From assembly GCF_029407905.1 (NCBI RefSeq), contig NC_073628.1, positions 84,378,501 to 84,442,500 of the forward strand: a stretch of DNA of 64,000 nt, read 5' to 3'. Position numbers and translations under genes: made by a program. Shown here piece after piece: positions 42,446 through 53,225 of this stretch. How positions within the stretch are numbered: the first letter of the stretch is position 1; each line of letters begins with the position of its first letter. Under the pieces are notes generated by a model. It did not search any database. It saw only the letters and a list, made by a program, of their open reading frames with translations, and was not told the DNA's origin. This DNA comes from Bubalus kerabau (lineage: Eukaryota > Chordata > Mammalia > Artiodactyla > Bovidae).

Positions 42446-44869
42446 TCTATCTGCTTAATCACCTCCTAAATAAACCACACATAAACTTACACTTCAAGAT
42501 CTGCTTTGGGAGCAACTCAAAGAACAGGATTTTTACCAACACTGAAGTCAGATAAGACATCCACAAGTCTTACAGAACTATAGACTGTTCTCTGCTGTGT
42601 GGAATAGTCTACACATCGCAGATATCTGGTATTACTGGCACCTATAAACTAAATGCCAGTGACACCTAAAATCCTCAAGCATTAAGACAACTGAAAGGAT
42701 CTTATTACGTTTCCAAAATGCCCCAAAGGGTAGTGCTATCCACTTGCCCCACAAATTTAAGAATTATTTGTTTGGAGGATGTGAGCTCCAGGTATGGCTT
42801 GATCAGGACTCTGAAAGTGTTTTCCACGATTTTCTCAGCTCTCCCTTTCTCTGTGTGCCAGCGTAATCATCAATTTGCCTTCCTTTTGGAAGCAAGTTTG
42901 CTGCTTGTGGATATGTTTCAGGAACATACACACTGCAGAGGCCAGAAGAAATGAGAACACTCTGCCCCTGTCTTTCCTGCAAGGTTCCTGAGATACACCC
43001 TGAATGGGTCAGAAGAAGTCATTTTTCTGCCCTGACTGATGCTTTATTTAGGGCATGGAATTTTTAATGGGTTTTGGGAGGCCAATCATGTTCAATCTGG
43101 ATTGGGAGCTTAGGATAGAGTTAGTCTTCCCAAAGCCCATGGGGTGTGTGTGGCTGACGCCTGGGGTAACATTTTGAGCATTGTTTGAAGGGGAAAACAT
43201 ATTGGATGTATACACAATAGGGAACACGGCACATCTATGGAAATGCAAGTTGTTTGGTGTGACTGTGGTGTGGGGAACAAGAGTAAGCGGAAAATACACC
43301 ATTTAATTTAATGGATGTAATCAGTTCCCCTTGGTCCTCAGCCATGTTTACCAAGCAAAGTCCAAGTGACATTTTCACTTCCCACATCACTCACTCGTCA
43401 ACTGGGAATGCTCTGATTGGTTCTTGCCGTGACTGTATTTCTCACTTTGAATCAAGGCACTTGGGTCTATACATCAGTCCTCGTGAGCCAGGTTAGGGTT
43501 AATTGGCCCTTGACAAAATGGGCACTCTCATTGTGAGTGACATTAGATCCCTCAGCCTGAATGACTGAACCTGGCCTGTGGTGAACTTGCCAAGTTAACT
43601 GTGAACCCAGGAGGCCTCCTGCTGTACACTCCCATCCACATTAATACATGCACACTTTATCTCACACACACACACACGCACACACACACGCACACACGCA
43701 CTCACGCCATCCATCAGATTCCCGGAGGCAGGGAGTCTATTAACAAATTAGGTGAGGAGGAGGCTGACCCAGCCTGTGTCTAGGTGCCCGTGAGGGGCCT
43801 AACAAGCGCTGACAGCTCAGGGGCGAGCTGGCCTGAGAAACTCTGGTCTTCATCAGTGGCATCCATCCATGCCACAGTGCCTGCAAAAGTCAGAACCAGT
43901 GGGGTCAAGAGTCTCTCAGTTTCTTGAAAACAAGATCTCCTTCCTAGGTACTTATAACAACACCAGGAAGCTTAGGGGGAAAAAAAGACTGGCAAGTGCA
44001 GTGAGACCCCGTGCAGGCCATCTTCATAATCCGAAGCTGCTCAGGGCACAGAGCCAGCTCCTGCCTCCCTGCCTCTGGCAGAGACACCACAGAGCAGGCT
44101 CCTTCCCCAAGCTCAATAGCCGGGACAGCCTCCTCACACCCAGCTGTAATAAGGACTCCAGCGTCTCTGAGGACCCCCGTGGACGGCAGAGCCCCTCGGA
44201 CTCCTTGCGATCCCATGATGGAGTTTAGATGTCTCCATCTTATTGCCCAGAAGCTCAGCTGTCCAGCCAGTGGAAATTCTGATTACATTTCCTGCAGCTT
44301 TCCGTTCATCTCATCCCTAAGAAGGTGCTATGGATTATCTCAACAGTGTCAAGATGTGAAATAAATTTTTGTGTGAGCAAAAGGCCAAAAGCCCCAGGGC
44401 TGGGGGGGTGGGGTGGAGGAGAGGAGAGGGAAATTGAAAGTCTGAGGCTGACATTCTGCAGACCAAAGAAGAATTTCTCACTCCTTTCCGGCTCTAAGAG
44501 TCAAAACTCCCTGAAAGGGCCACTCTCCTCTTCCCTATTATGGAGATGCAGTTTGGGTTGGAGGAACAACGTTTCCAATAAACAGAGGTGGACAGCCGGG
44601 TTCAGCCCTTCTTTTCCTTTGGGAGTCCTACGGGCTTTCTTTGTGGCCCTGGAACCCCTCCCCGCCCAGGATTACACTGCTGATATTTACAAAACCTTTT
44701 GGGGTTTATTGCTGTTTTGAAGGTCCAGCCCCTTATTTGGTCTTTGAAAGACGAATTTTCCTAGGGATTTACAGCCTTCCCATTGTCCTGGAACAAGGCG
44801 GGGGCTGTGAATGAGGGGACCAGAGCCTCACACAAGCAAAGGCAGATGTGCATGAGGCTGAAAAAATAC
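42446..44869. other. Long unique region
   Basis: No repeat other than a CA microsatellite is recognised over 2.4 kb. Frames at 42718-42954, 43869-44228 (119 codons) and 44325-44720 (131 codons) show no familiar motif and lie on both strands at once, so they are judged non-coding. G-rich runs occur at 44400-44425. Confidence 0.5.
43662..43707. repeat. Interrupted (CA)n microsatellite
   Basis: ACACACACACACACGCACAC and similar units are interrupted by G. Another frame here (43601-43783) encodes a His-Thr run and is an artefact. Confidence 0.9.
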
Positions 44870-45420
44870 GTGCAACCTAAAGGTTGCGAGTTACGCTTTA
44901 TTTGGAGGGAGGTTTTAGAACTTCAAGCCGGAGAGACAGCATCTCAGGTAGCCCTGTGAGAACGGCTCTGAGGAGGCAAGGGGAGGAGCCAGGTAATATA
45001 GAAGTTTTGCAACCAAAGCCAGGTAGTTGGAACATCAAACGATTATTGTTAATTAAAGAAAACCAGCTATCCCAAGTTAAGTAATTTAGTGCTTTTCTAA
45101 GTATTGGAAGATGCAAGAGTCTGGGCTCAGTGAAATCATTCCTTTGATATGCACCTCAGCTATCTGGGGCCAGTATCCTGTGTTTTCACATCCTGAGCTT
45201 CCTCAGGGCTCACCAGCTCACCATCTGTAGTGGCTGCGATCGCTGAGGGCTGTGACGTTCTTTGTTTACTGATACGGCAGGAAATGCTTCATTTCTCAGG
45301 CACATGTGTCCTACGTCTATCCTTGTATTGTCAGCACGGTTGCTCGTGTGGACACAGTGACAGCTTCTTCCTGAGGCTTCTTTGGAGCCTCAGAATTTGT
45401 CCAGTTAAGATGTTGCTCAC
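44870..45420. mobile_element. Possible ruminant endogenous-retrovirus-type repeat
   Basis: The text around GGAACATCAAACGATTATTG, TTAATTAAAGAAAACCAGC and TGATATGCACCTCAGCTATC reads like a ruminant ERV-related repeat I have seen before. I cannot define ends, strand or class. The 71-codon frame at 45230-45445 has no known motif. Confidence 0.3.
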
Positions 45421-45439
45421 ATCAAGAGAGGCAGGATGG

Positions 45440-46075
45440 TCGTAATGGGAGACTTGTGTGGTTAGACACCTTTGAGTTCAACTCCTGGCTTCTTACTTAT
45501 TGGCTCACGCAAGTTTGTTTGCCCAACACACAATGTGAGGCCAGACAAACTGAGTTTGGAGTTTGGAGCAGAGAAAGGATTATTGCAAGGCATGCAAGGA
45601 GGAGAGGTGGGTTATGCTCTGAAAAGCCTTGAGTTCCCTGAAGGATTTCAGCAAAGCATTTTTAAAGGGCAGGAGGGAGGCGGTGCGGGTCACAGGGCAT
45701 GTGATCAGCGTAGGCATGATTCTCTGATTGACGGATGGTGAGGCAGCAGGATGGTGTCACAGTGGTTAACGGTGTCAGTCCTTGGACTCCAGGAGGCCTG
45801 GGGCTGTGTGCTCATAGTCATCAAGTAAGTCTTCCATTTGTTGAGGGCGGGGGGTTTCACATCTGCAAAACAACTCAGGAAACGTGCATCAAATCCTGTT
45901 ATCTAGGTATTTCAGAGAGGACCTAAAGCAGAAAATATGAGGGAAGTCCTGTCTTGGGAAGGCCCCAAAGTGTCCTGCTCAGTTACACGTGTCCCAGAAG
46001 AGTCATTTAACTTCTCCAAGCCTTAGTTTCTTCACCTGCAAAATCAGACAAAAGAAGACAGATACACAGGGTAGA
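45440..46075 (+). repeat. MIR split by an LTR
   Basis: TTTGAGTTCAACTCCTGGCTTC before the LTR and AGAGTCATTTAACTTCTCCA, then GCCTTAGTTTCTTCACCTGC, after it form one forward MIR. Confidence 0.7.
45506..45989 (-). mobile_element. Probable solo LTR, inverted
   Basis: On the minus strand the element starts near TGTAACTGAGCAGGAC. It has a TTTAAAAATG TATA-like site (45652-45669) and an AATAAT polyadenylation-like site (about 45578). It ends in a pyrimidine-rich U5 near AACTTGCG. It interrupts a MIR. A CACG repeat at 45506-45509 and 45986-45989 may be the target duplication, but the TG...CA ends then do not align well, so limits are uncertain by several bases. Confidence 0.6.
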
Positions 46076-46579
46076 TGGCCAGTGGAACGTGGCAGTCTGG
46101 AGAGGGGTCACGAGGCTAGGGAGCATGTATGTGAGTTGTGACTGTCAGACTGTGTGTGTATGTATGTGTGTATGTGCTGGGGGCACGGTATCCTCCGTGA
46201 AGTCAAGTTGAAAGTTGATATGAGTCCCTGTGTTGTCAAAAACTTTTCTGAAAACTCCAAGCATTTGTTGCCCACGGTGTGAAGCTGAGCATCTGGTCTC
46301 AGATTTACTTTTTTCAGGTGTCAGAGGAAACTACCCTGTTTGAATTAAATGTTTATTGGATCTAGGTCGTGTTTGATGTCCTTCCTCTCGGTGGTTTTCC
46401 CCTCTGCCTTCACCTTTACAGATTGCGAGGTCCTTCTTCCCAAAGGCAAGGTTGTGCTTATCAGAATCCTTCAGTGTTGACTCCCTTCTGTGTCAGAGTG
46501 GAAAGGTCAGGAAAAAGATTCTAGCCAAGAACAGAGGCCCTTCTGTCTGAGAGTTTATGTGAGCCTTCTATGCTACCTT
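46076..46579. other. Unique intergenic DNA
   Basis: Nothing recognised. A GTGTGTGTATGTATGTGTGT run lies at about 46151. Confidence 0.4.
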
Positions 46580-46885
46580 CTAGAAACAAACTGCAAGCTT
46601 ATGGGGTGGTGAAGATTCAAAATCTATTCTTGCTTTCTTCCAAGGTACAAAGTTAAACTGTATATTTCCTGCTTCCCTTGCAGTTAGTGTCCTCATGAGA
46701 TGAAGTTCTTGTCGATAGAATTTGAGCAAAAGTAATGTGTGTGACTCCTGCCAGGCATTAAGACAACAGGCTTACCTTCTGCATGCTTTTTCACTCTTTC
46801 CACCAGCTGGATAGTCGGAACTTTTAGCAACGAAGCTTTGACATGCAGATTACAGCAATGTGTCAGTGACGACACAGCAATGACT
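46580..46885. repeat. Old mammalian repeat, class uncertain
   Basis: CCCTTGCAGTTAGTGTCCTCATG, then AGTTCTTGTCGATAGAATTTGAGC, then AAAAGTAATGTGTGTGACTCCTG resembles a common ancient LTR-type consensus. Confidence 0.35.
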
Positions 46886-46896
46886 AGGAAGGAGAC

Positions 46897-47480
46897 TGGG
46901 TATTTTTTTTTTTAATTAATTTTTATTGGAGTATAGTTGCTCTACACTGTGGTGTTAGTTTCCGCTGAAAAGCAAATTAAATCAGTCATACGTGTACATT
47001 CGTGCGCACACTCAGTGGCTCAGTCATGTCCAGCCCTTTTCAACACTTTGGACTGTAGCCTACCAGGCTCTTCTGTCCATGGGATTTTTTTTCAGGCAAG
47101 AATACTGGAGCGGGTTGCATTACCAACTCCAGGGTATCTTCCTCATCCAAGGATTGAACCCATGTCTCCTGCAGCTCCCACATTGCAGGTGGATTCTTTA
47201 TCCACTGAGCCATCAGGGAAGCCACATACATATACATATATCCACTCTTTTTTTAGATTCTTCTCCCGTATAGGTCATTAGAGAGTATTGAGTAGAGTTC
47301 CTGTGTTATACAGTAGGTTCCTACTTGTTATCTGTTTTTTGTATAGTAGTGTGTATGTGTCAATCTCAGTTTCCCAATTTATCCCTCCCTTTTGCTTTCC
47401 CCTCTTGGTAACCATAAGTTTGTTTTCTACATTTGTGACTCTATTTCTGTTTTGTAAATATGTTCATTTGCACCATTTTT
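46897..47480 (-). repeat. L1 3' UTR, inverted, split by a SINE
   Basis: TTTTATTGGAGTATAGTTGC, then after the SINE GAGTAGAGTTCCTGTGTTAT and ATACAGTAGGTTCCTACTTG, to TTCATTTGCACCATTTTTC. The plus-strand frame at 47288-47521 is antisense L1. Confidence 0.85.
47000..47222 (-). repeat. Bov-tA SINE nested in L1
   Basis: An inverted copy runs from CAGTGGCTCAGTCATGTCCAG to TCCACTGAGCCATCAGGGAAG. ACGTGTACAT and ACATATACAT on the two sides are related. Confidence 0.85.
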
Positions 47481-47559
47481 CTTGGAATGACCAGGCAGAA
47501 GAAAGCTGCCCTTCAGCCTAGAATGCCCACCTGAAAACTATACAGGAGAGAACTTTAAA

Positions 47560-48445
47560 TGTATTTTTTTTCTTTTTTAGTTTTTTAGAAAATTTCTTGT
47601 TTTACCTCCTACTCCCTCACTCATATTCTACCTCTCCCGCTTCACTGATAACTACAAATTTGTTCTCTATATCTGTGACTTCCTTTTTTTTTCTTGTTAT
47701 AATCACTAGTTTGTTGTATTTTTTCAATTCCACATATATGCAATATCATATAGTGTTTCTCTTTCTCTGTCTGACTTATTTCAGTCAGCATAATGCCTCA
47801 AAATCCATTCATATTGCTGCAAATGGCAAAAATTTGTTCTTTTTTTGGCTGAGTAATATTCCATTGTATATACATACCACATCTTCTTTATCCATTCATC
47901 TGTTGATGTACACTTAGGTTGCTTCCATATCTTAACTATTTTAAGTAATACTGCTAGGAACACTGGAGTACATATATCTTTTCAAACTGGTATTTCTGTT
48001 TTTCAGATACATTCACAGGAGTGGAATTGCTGGGTCATAGGGTGGTTCTATTTTAGTGTTTTGAGAAAATCCATACCGTTTTCCCGGAGAAGGCGATGGC
48101 ATCCCACTCCAGTACTCTTGCCTGGAAAATCCCATGGATGGAGGAGCCTGGTAGGCTGCAGTCCATGGGGTTGCTAAGAGTCGGACATGACTGAGCGACT
48201 TCACTTTCACTTTTCACTTTCATGCATTGGAAAAGGAAATGGCAACCCATTCCAGTGTTCTTGCCTGGAGAATCCCAGGGACGGGGGACCCTGGTGGACT
48301 GCCGTCTATGGGGTCACACAGAATCGGACACGACTGAAGCGACTTAGCAGCAGCAGCATACCATTTTCCACAGTGGCTACACCAGTTTACATTCCCACCA
48401 GCAGTATAGGAGGGTTCCCTTTTCTCTACAGATATTTATTCTTTA
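47560..48445 (-). repeat. Second L1 3' part, inverted, split by Bov-A2
   Basis: CTTTTTTTGGCTGAGTAATATTCC, then GGAGTGGAATTGCTGGGTCA, then after the SINE CAGTGGCTACACCAGTTTAC. It repeats text of the copy at 46897, so it is a separate element. Confidence 0.85.
48085..48356 (+). repeat. Bov-A2 SINE nested in L1
   Basis: This is a forward dimer: CGGAGAAGGCGATGGCATCC, the linker CACTTTCACTTTTCACTTTC, and end TTAGCAGCAGCAG. Flanks CATACCGTTTTCC (48072-48084) and CATACCATTTTCC (48357-48369) differ at one base. Confidence 0.95.
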
Positions 48446-49139
48446 AGCTATTGACATCTTGGGGTCTCTGCTCAAGTATCTAGCCTCCACCCTAACTAAT
48501 GCACAGAAGAAACCTCTGCTCTTCTTCCTCTCCTAGAGGCAGGGGAGGGTACAGGCTCTGGATGGTTGATGGCCACCATTATGTAGAGATTTTTGTTTGT
48601 TTTTGATGCAAAAAGAACAATCTGCCTAGAAGAAAAAGTTGCAAAAGTTTCAAAACTGCCTTGAACCATATTCATCTGTCCACTTGTTCATCTGCCCACG
48701 AACTTTGCCTAAGTACCTCTATGTGTAAGAAGGCAGAATGCTGCCTGCCACCATTTCGAACATTCTCTGCCCACCCCACACCCACCACATCCAGGATGCC
48801 ATCTTCCAAGATCTTCAGGAAACAGGATCCACGGAGATGAAGTGGAAATTCCTGCTCAAATTCTTTGATGTGTGGGCAGCAGATGCAGCACAGCGAGGAT
48901 GGGGTGTTGGATGGAAAAAGGCATTCTCCAGCCTCAGTGGCAGTGTGGTTCCAATTGTTATTTGTCTGTAACAATTGAGCTTACAGACTTGCAATTATTC
49001 ACTTCCATTTATTCTCCACCAAATTTATTCCTGACACGCAAATCTCCCTCCCACCTAGGTCTTTGTCTTTCACTGTGATTATTGTCAATGGTAACTGTTT
49101 AAAGGACATGAGAGAGAGATTTGATCACAAGGGCTGGGT
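48446..49139. other. Unique intergenic DNA
   Basis: No gene recognised. The 100-codon minus frame at 48672-48974 and its partner at 48738-48971 have no motif. Confidence 0.45.
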
Positions 49140-49265
49140 GTGCCCTGACAATGAACATTTCCCAGTCAGGTCATCTGACTTCTAGTCTCTGGAATTCAAG
49201 TTCTTCGTCTATCAAATGGGAATAAGCTTTTCTGTCCTGATTGTCTCACATAGGTGGAAATTATG
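49140..49265 (+). repeat. MIR fragment
   Basis: GTCATCTGACTTCTAGTCTCTGG, then AGTTCTTCGTCTATCAAATGGG, then AATAAGC follows a worn MIR. Confidence 0.55.
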
Positions 49266-49454
49266 GAAGCAAAAGTGGAGTGGAATTATATGAGGTTTTC
49301 TGAGTCCCTAGGGGCACTTGAGTGCACTAGATACTCCCAAACCACGGGTAATACGGGCTCACGTGGTGACCCCAAGTGAACCTCTGTCCCCTCCCTATGA
49401 GACCCTGCCTGTAACTTCCCAGATCTGCAAATATTTCCTCTTACAGGAACCTTG
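49266..49454. other. Unique spacer
   Basis: Nothing recognised. Confidence 0.3.
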
Positions 49455-49800
49455 ACAAAAGTAAAGGTCCATCAACAGATGAATGAATAAGCAAATTCTG
49501 TTATATACGTAGGACACAATATTTTTTTTCCATAAAGACAGAGGACTAATGCTACACTGTGGATGAATCTGGAAGCATTATGCTAAGGGAAGGAAGCCAG
49601 ACACAAAGGTCACATATTATCTGATCCTATTACATAAAATATTCAGAAGACATAAATCCATAGACACATGACACAGATAGGTGGTTGCCAGGGACTGGGG
49701 GCCAGGAGAAGGGGGATAAGAAACGGGATGTGGGATTTTACTTGGGAGTGGTGGAAATAGTTTGGAACTAGTTAGAATTAGTGCCTGCATGGCACTATGA
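49455..49800 (+). repeat. L1 3' end
   Basis: AAAGGTCCATCAACAGATGAATG, then CTGTGGATGAATCTGGAAGC, then GGTGGTTGCCAGGGACTGGG are L1M ORF2 and 3' UTR landmarks. Confidence 0.75.
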
Positions 49801-49943
49801 ATAATTGGAGGCCACTGAATAATACGAGGAGAGGAGATGCGAGTGCCCAGAAGGTCCTAAGAGGGTCTTGCTCCTAAGGAACTGGATGGTGTGACAGTCA
49901 AAAAGATTAAAGTTTTGTGTGCAGTATTCTTTAAAAAGAAAAG

Positions 49944-50062
49944 GAGGGACTTTCCTTGTTGGGGGGTTAAGACTCTGCCCTTCCAAAGCAGGGGGCACGG
50001 GTTTGATCCCAAGGCACGGGTTTGATCCCTGGTCAGGGAATGTGCTACATGGCCAAAAAATA
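49944..50062 (+). repeat. CHR-type SINE with duplicated B-box
   Basis: GAGGGACTTTCCTTGTTGGG starts the head. GGCACGGGTTTGATCCC occurs at 49994-50010 and again at 50013-50029, so the Pol III B-box is present twice, 19 bases apart. Confidence 0.85.
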
Positions 50063-50248
50063 CCATAAAATGACTTCTTCAAAAAATAAATAAAAAGAGA
50101 TGGGACAAATATGACAATATATAAACAAGTACGAATAAAATTTTATTATATCATTCTTTCCTCCAACCCTGTGTTTTTAAACATTTCACAAGTTAAAAAT
50201 TGTATTCATCACTTTAAAACGTTTAAATGCATTTTTACTCTGTACTAG

Positions 50249-50386
50249 GTTAGATGGCATCACCGACTCAATGGATGTGAGTTTGAGCAAGCTCTGGGAG
50301 ATGGTGAAGGACAGGGAAGCCTGGCGTGCTGCAGTCCATGGGGTTGCAAAGACTCAGATATGACTGAGCAACTGAACAACAACAAG
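50249..50386 (+). repeat. BovB 3' tip
   Basis: GATGGCATCACCGACTCAATGG to TATGACTGAGCAACTGAACAAC. It is a strongly 5'-truncated insertion. Confidence 0.85.
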
Positions 50387-51262
50387 GCATGATTTAACTT
50401 ATCCAGTAAATTCTGGCTACACATATTCTAAAGTTTTATGTTGACTTTGAGGAGGCTGGTCTCTTCACACCTTCCTGAAACATGTCACAGTGGTACTTTC
50501 TTTGAGTTCTTCCCTTAGTCTGGAGGGTTTTCTCATTTCCTCCTGTCCAACCATTGTCTGACTTCTGTTCAGGACCTCCCAGCTTGCTTCAATTTCTCCC
50601 TCATGGGAACTCCAATAATATCACTCAGTTTAGCACATATTATTTGACTTTGAATTTAACTTGCCTTCCCCACAGAATCATTAAGATCCTTGAAAGCCTA
50701 ACCCTCTTATAATCTGGTTGGCAAAAGAGCTCCATTACACATTCTCAGTCCATTCCCACAGCAGACATAACTAATCAACCACATTACTTTTTCCCAGGGA
50801 ACCTGGATGTAGCCTCAGAGTCCTCCTCAGAGCTCCTGCATCTGTAATTACCAACTGTACAGGTTGAGCCTGCAAATGAAATTGCATTCCATCCCTGTCT
50901 GCACTTCTTTTGTAGCTTCCTAGGTACCAGCATTGTCCCCAACAGAGGTTTAGAAGGAACCAGCATCGTCTTGAAAACCCAGAAATTATAAAAATTTTAG
51001 GCAACTAATTTGGAAGAAACCTCACGACTCATTTCTGTGACGTGCTGATGGCTGAGTCAACTGTTTGAAATCTCAGCTAGTCTGGAAGGGAAGTCAGAAA
51101 AGTTGGGAAGGAATTATGGTGCAAGAGATTAACATAATGCCAAACACCCAACACCAGGAGAGTTTGGCTGCCAGCTGCAGGGGAAATGCTCAAGTCCAAA
51201 GGTGCTTTTTCATTTCCATCATCAAGTAGAGGACAACCTCTACTTTAACCCCTCCCAAGCTC
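50387..51262. other. Unique intergenic DNA
   Basis: Nothing recognised. The minus frames at 50771-51004 have no motif. Confidence 0.4.
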
Positions 51263-51460
51263 GTCAGTTCAGTTCAGTCGCCCAGTAATATCCAACTGTT
51301 TGCGACCCCATGGACTGCAGCACACCAGGCTTCCCTGTCCATCACCAACTCCCAGAGCTTGCTCAAACTCATGTCCATTGAGTCAGTGATGCCAGCCAAC
51401 CATCTCATCCTCTGTCATCCCCTTCTTTTCCTGCCTTCAATCTTTCCCAGCATCAGGGTC
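51263..51460 (-). repeat. BovB 3' tip, inverted
   Basis: GTCAGTTCAGTTCAGTCGCCC to TTTCCCAGCATCAGGGTCA. It faces the tip at 50249 across about 0.9 kb. Confidence 0.9.
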
Positions 51461-51956
51461 AAGGCCCTTGGAAAGCCCCAGTAGAAGAGAAGAGAAGGGT
51501 GGGGAATGGTTCCTGGGTGAATTGAAGAAATGACTGCAAGTGAGGCAGCTGGGAAAGAGGCCTGAGAACAAGCCCTGAGGCCAAGGCCTTTGAAATCTCA
51601 TTCTGCCCCTAAGAGACGTCACCATCCTGAAGGAAATAGATCAACAAATTGAAGCGTCTTCATGACGGGGTCATGAGTAATTTTTTTCCTGCTTCTTTAC
51701 GCTTTTTTCTACTTAAAAAATTCCTGTAATGACTGTGATTTATTTTCATGGTCAGAAGCTGGAAAAGAAAAAACAAAAACAGATCCCAGAGGAATACCAA
51801 GTTTTTAAAGTGTTGCAATCACTCTACCTTTGGGATCAGAGGGAAAGAGTAAAGCATATCATTCCACCCACCAAGAAAGTAGGAATTGGAAAACTGGAAA
51901 CAAATATTAAAACTCCTTTGTCAAATCTATCCCTAAATGAGGGGCACTTTTCCCCT
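51461..51956. other. Unique intergenic DNA
   Basis: The frame at 51729-52094 (121 codons) starts here but ends in repeats. No motif is recognised. Confidence 0.4.
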
Positions 51957-52022
51957 CATTTATTCATTCTTTCATTCATTCAGTGGTCATTAGTGAAGTG
52001 GCTACTAAGTGCTGGGGATACA
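51957..52022 (+). repeat. L2 3' fragment, split by L1
   Basis: CATTTATTCATTCTTTCATTC, then GTGCTGGGGATACAA. The text seems to resume at about 52282 with CAACCTCTGCTCCCAGGGGG. Confidence 0.55.
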
Positions 52023-52276
52023 AGACAGAAAAATAGGGGAGGGATAAATTGGGAGACAGGGACTGACATATACACACTACTATATATAAAATAGATGACT
52101 AATAAGGATCTACTGTATAGCACAGGGGATTCTACTCAATACTCTCTTATGACCAACATGGGAAAAGAATCTAAAAAAGAGTGGATATATGTATATGTAT
52201 AATAGATTCACTTTGCTGTACACCTGAAACTCACCCAACATTGTAAATCAGTTGTACTCCAAAAAAAAAAGAAAAA
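52023..52276 (+). repeat. L1 3' UTR with poly-A tail
   Basis: ATAAATTGGGAGACAGGGAC, then CTACTGTATAGCACAGGGGA, then GTACACCTGAAACTCACCC, ending in A10. Short ATACAA repeats flank it. Confidence 0.85.
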
Positions 52277-52729
52277 TATACAACCTCTGCTCCCAGGGGG
52301 CATCAGTCCAGGGGTAGGGGAAGGGGAGGTCCACAGACCGTCATCAAATGGCCACACGTGGGTGTCAAGTTACCATGGTGGGCTAAGTGCTGTGGAGGAG
52401 GGGCTGCAAGTGGCCCTGCAAAGGTGGGTGATGGCTCAGGCTGGGGAGGGACGATAACCTTGTCATCATCGCCTCCAGCTCAGGGCTTCCCCATCATCAC
52501 CGCAACGGCTGTGGGCTCTGACACCCCTCCTCCTGTGCTCTCCCTCCTCTCACTGCTGGCTCCCCCAGCCTGGCTAGGTACTCAGTGACTCCACGACACA
52601 CCATGGCTCCCTATTACCTCTGACTGTCTCAACATTAAGTACCTCTCTCTATCTAGCTTGCCCAGTCTTGAGGAATCTCACTTCCCAAGGTCCTCATTGG
52701 CCCAGATGGTACTTCTGATTCAAGTTTTA
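52277..52729. other. Unique spacer
   Basis: Apart from the short L2 remainder, nothing is recognised. The 76-codon frame at 52358-52588 has no motif. Confidence 0.35.
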
Positions 52730-52855
52730 CTTTTTCTTTTTTGGCCATGTTGTGCATATGTGTGATCTTAGTTCCCTGACCAGGAATCAAACCCACATCC
52801 TCTGCTTTAGAAGCACAGAGTCTTAACCACTGGACCTCCAGGGAAGTCCTAGGTG
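52730..52855 (-). repeat. CHR-type SINE
   Basis: The inverted copy ends CACTGGACCTCCAGGGAAGT. The 9-bp duplication CAAGTTTTA lies at 52721-52729 and 52856-52864. Confidence 0.9.
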
Positions 52856-53099
52856 CAAGTTTTAAAAAGGGGGCTCTTCCAACCCCTAGCAGGGCACACA
52901 ACTTGGAGAGCAGAGCTCCGGCTGAATTGTAGCCCCTACTCCATTTTCTGGCTTTACCTCCACATGTAGACCACATACCTCTCGAGTAGGAATTTTAATC
53001 TGTTGTATTTTAATGCCCATGGTCCAACTCAGCACTGGGCACATGTGCAAGGCCTTCTCAGGGAGAGATCAGCTGCCACAGTCAGTCTTAAATGATAGA

Positions 53100-53225
53100 A
53101 AACTTCAGGCTAACCTGTGTTTGGCCTCAGATTTGCTCTATGACCTTGGAAAGTGTCTTTAGGTCCTGAAGACCTCCACTTCTTCCTCTGCAAAGTGGGA
53201 GGACTGGCTGAGCACTTCAGGCATG
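53100..53225 (+). repeat. MIR fragment
   Basis: GATTTGCTCTATGACCTTGG, then CCACTTCTTCCTCTGCAAAGTGGG. Confidence 0.6.

Noticed and set aside
43662..43707. CRISPR-like or structured repeat
   Set aside because: Plain CA microsatellite with G interruptions, and no spacers.
47288..47917. Hydrophobic plus-strand frames resembling membrane proteins
   Set aside because: They are antisense readings of T-rich L1 3' sequence.
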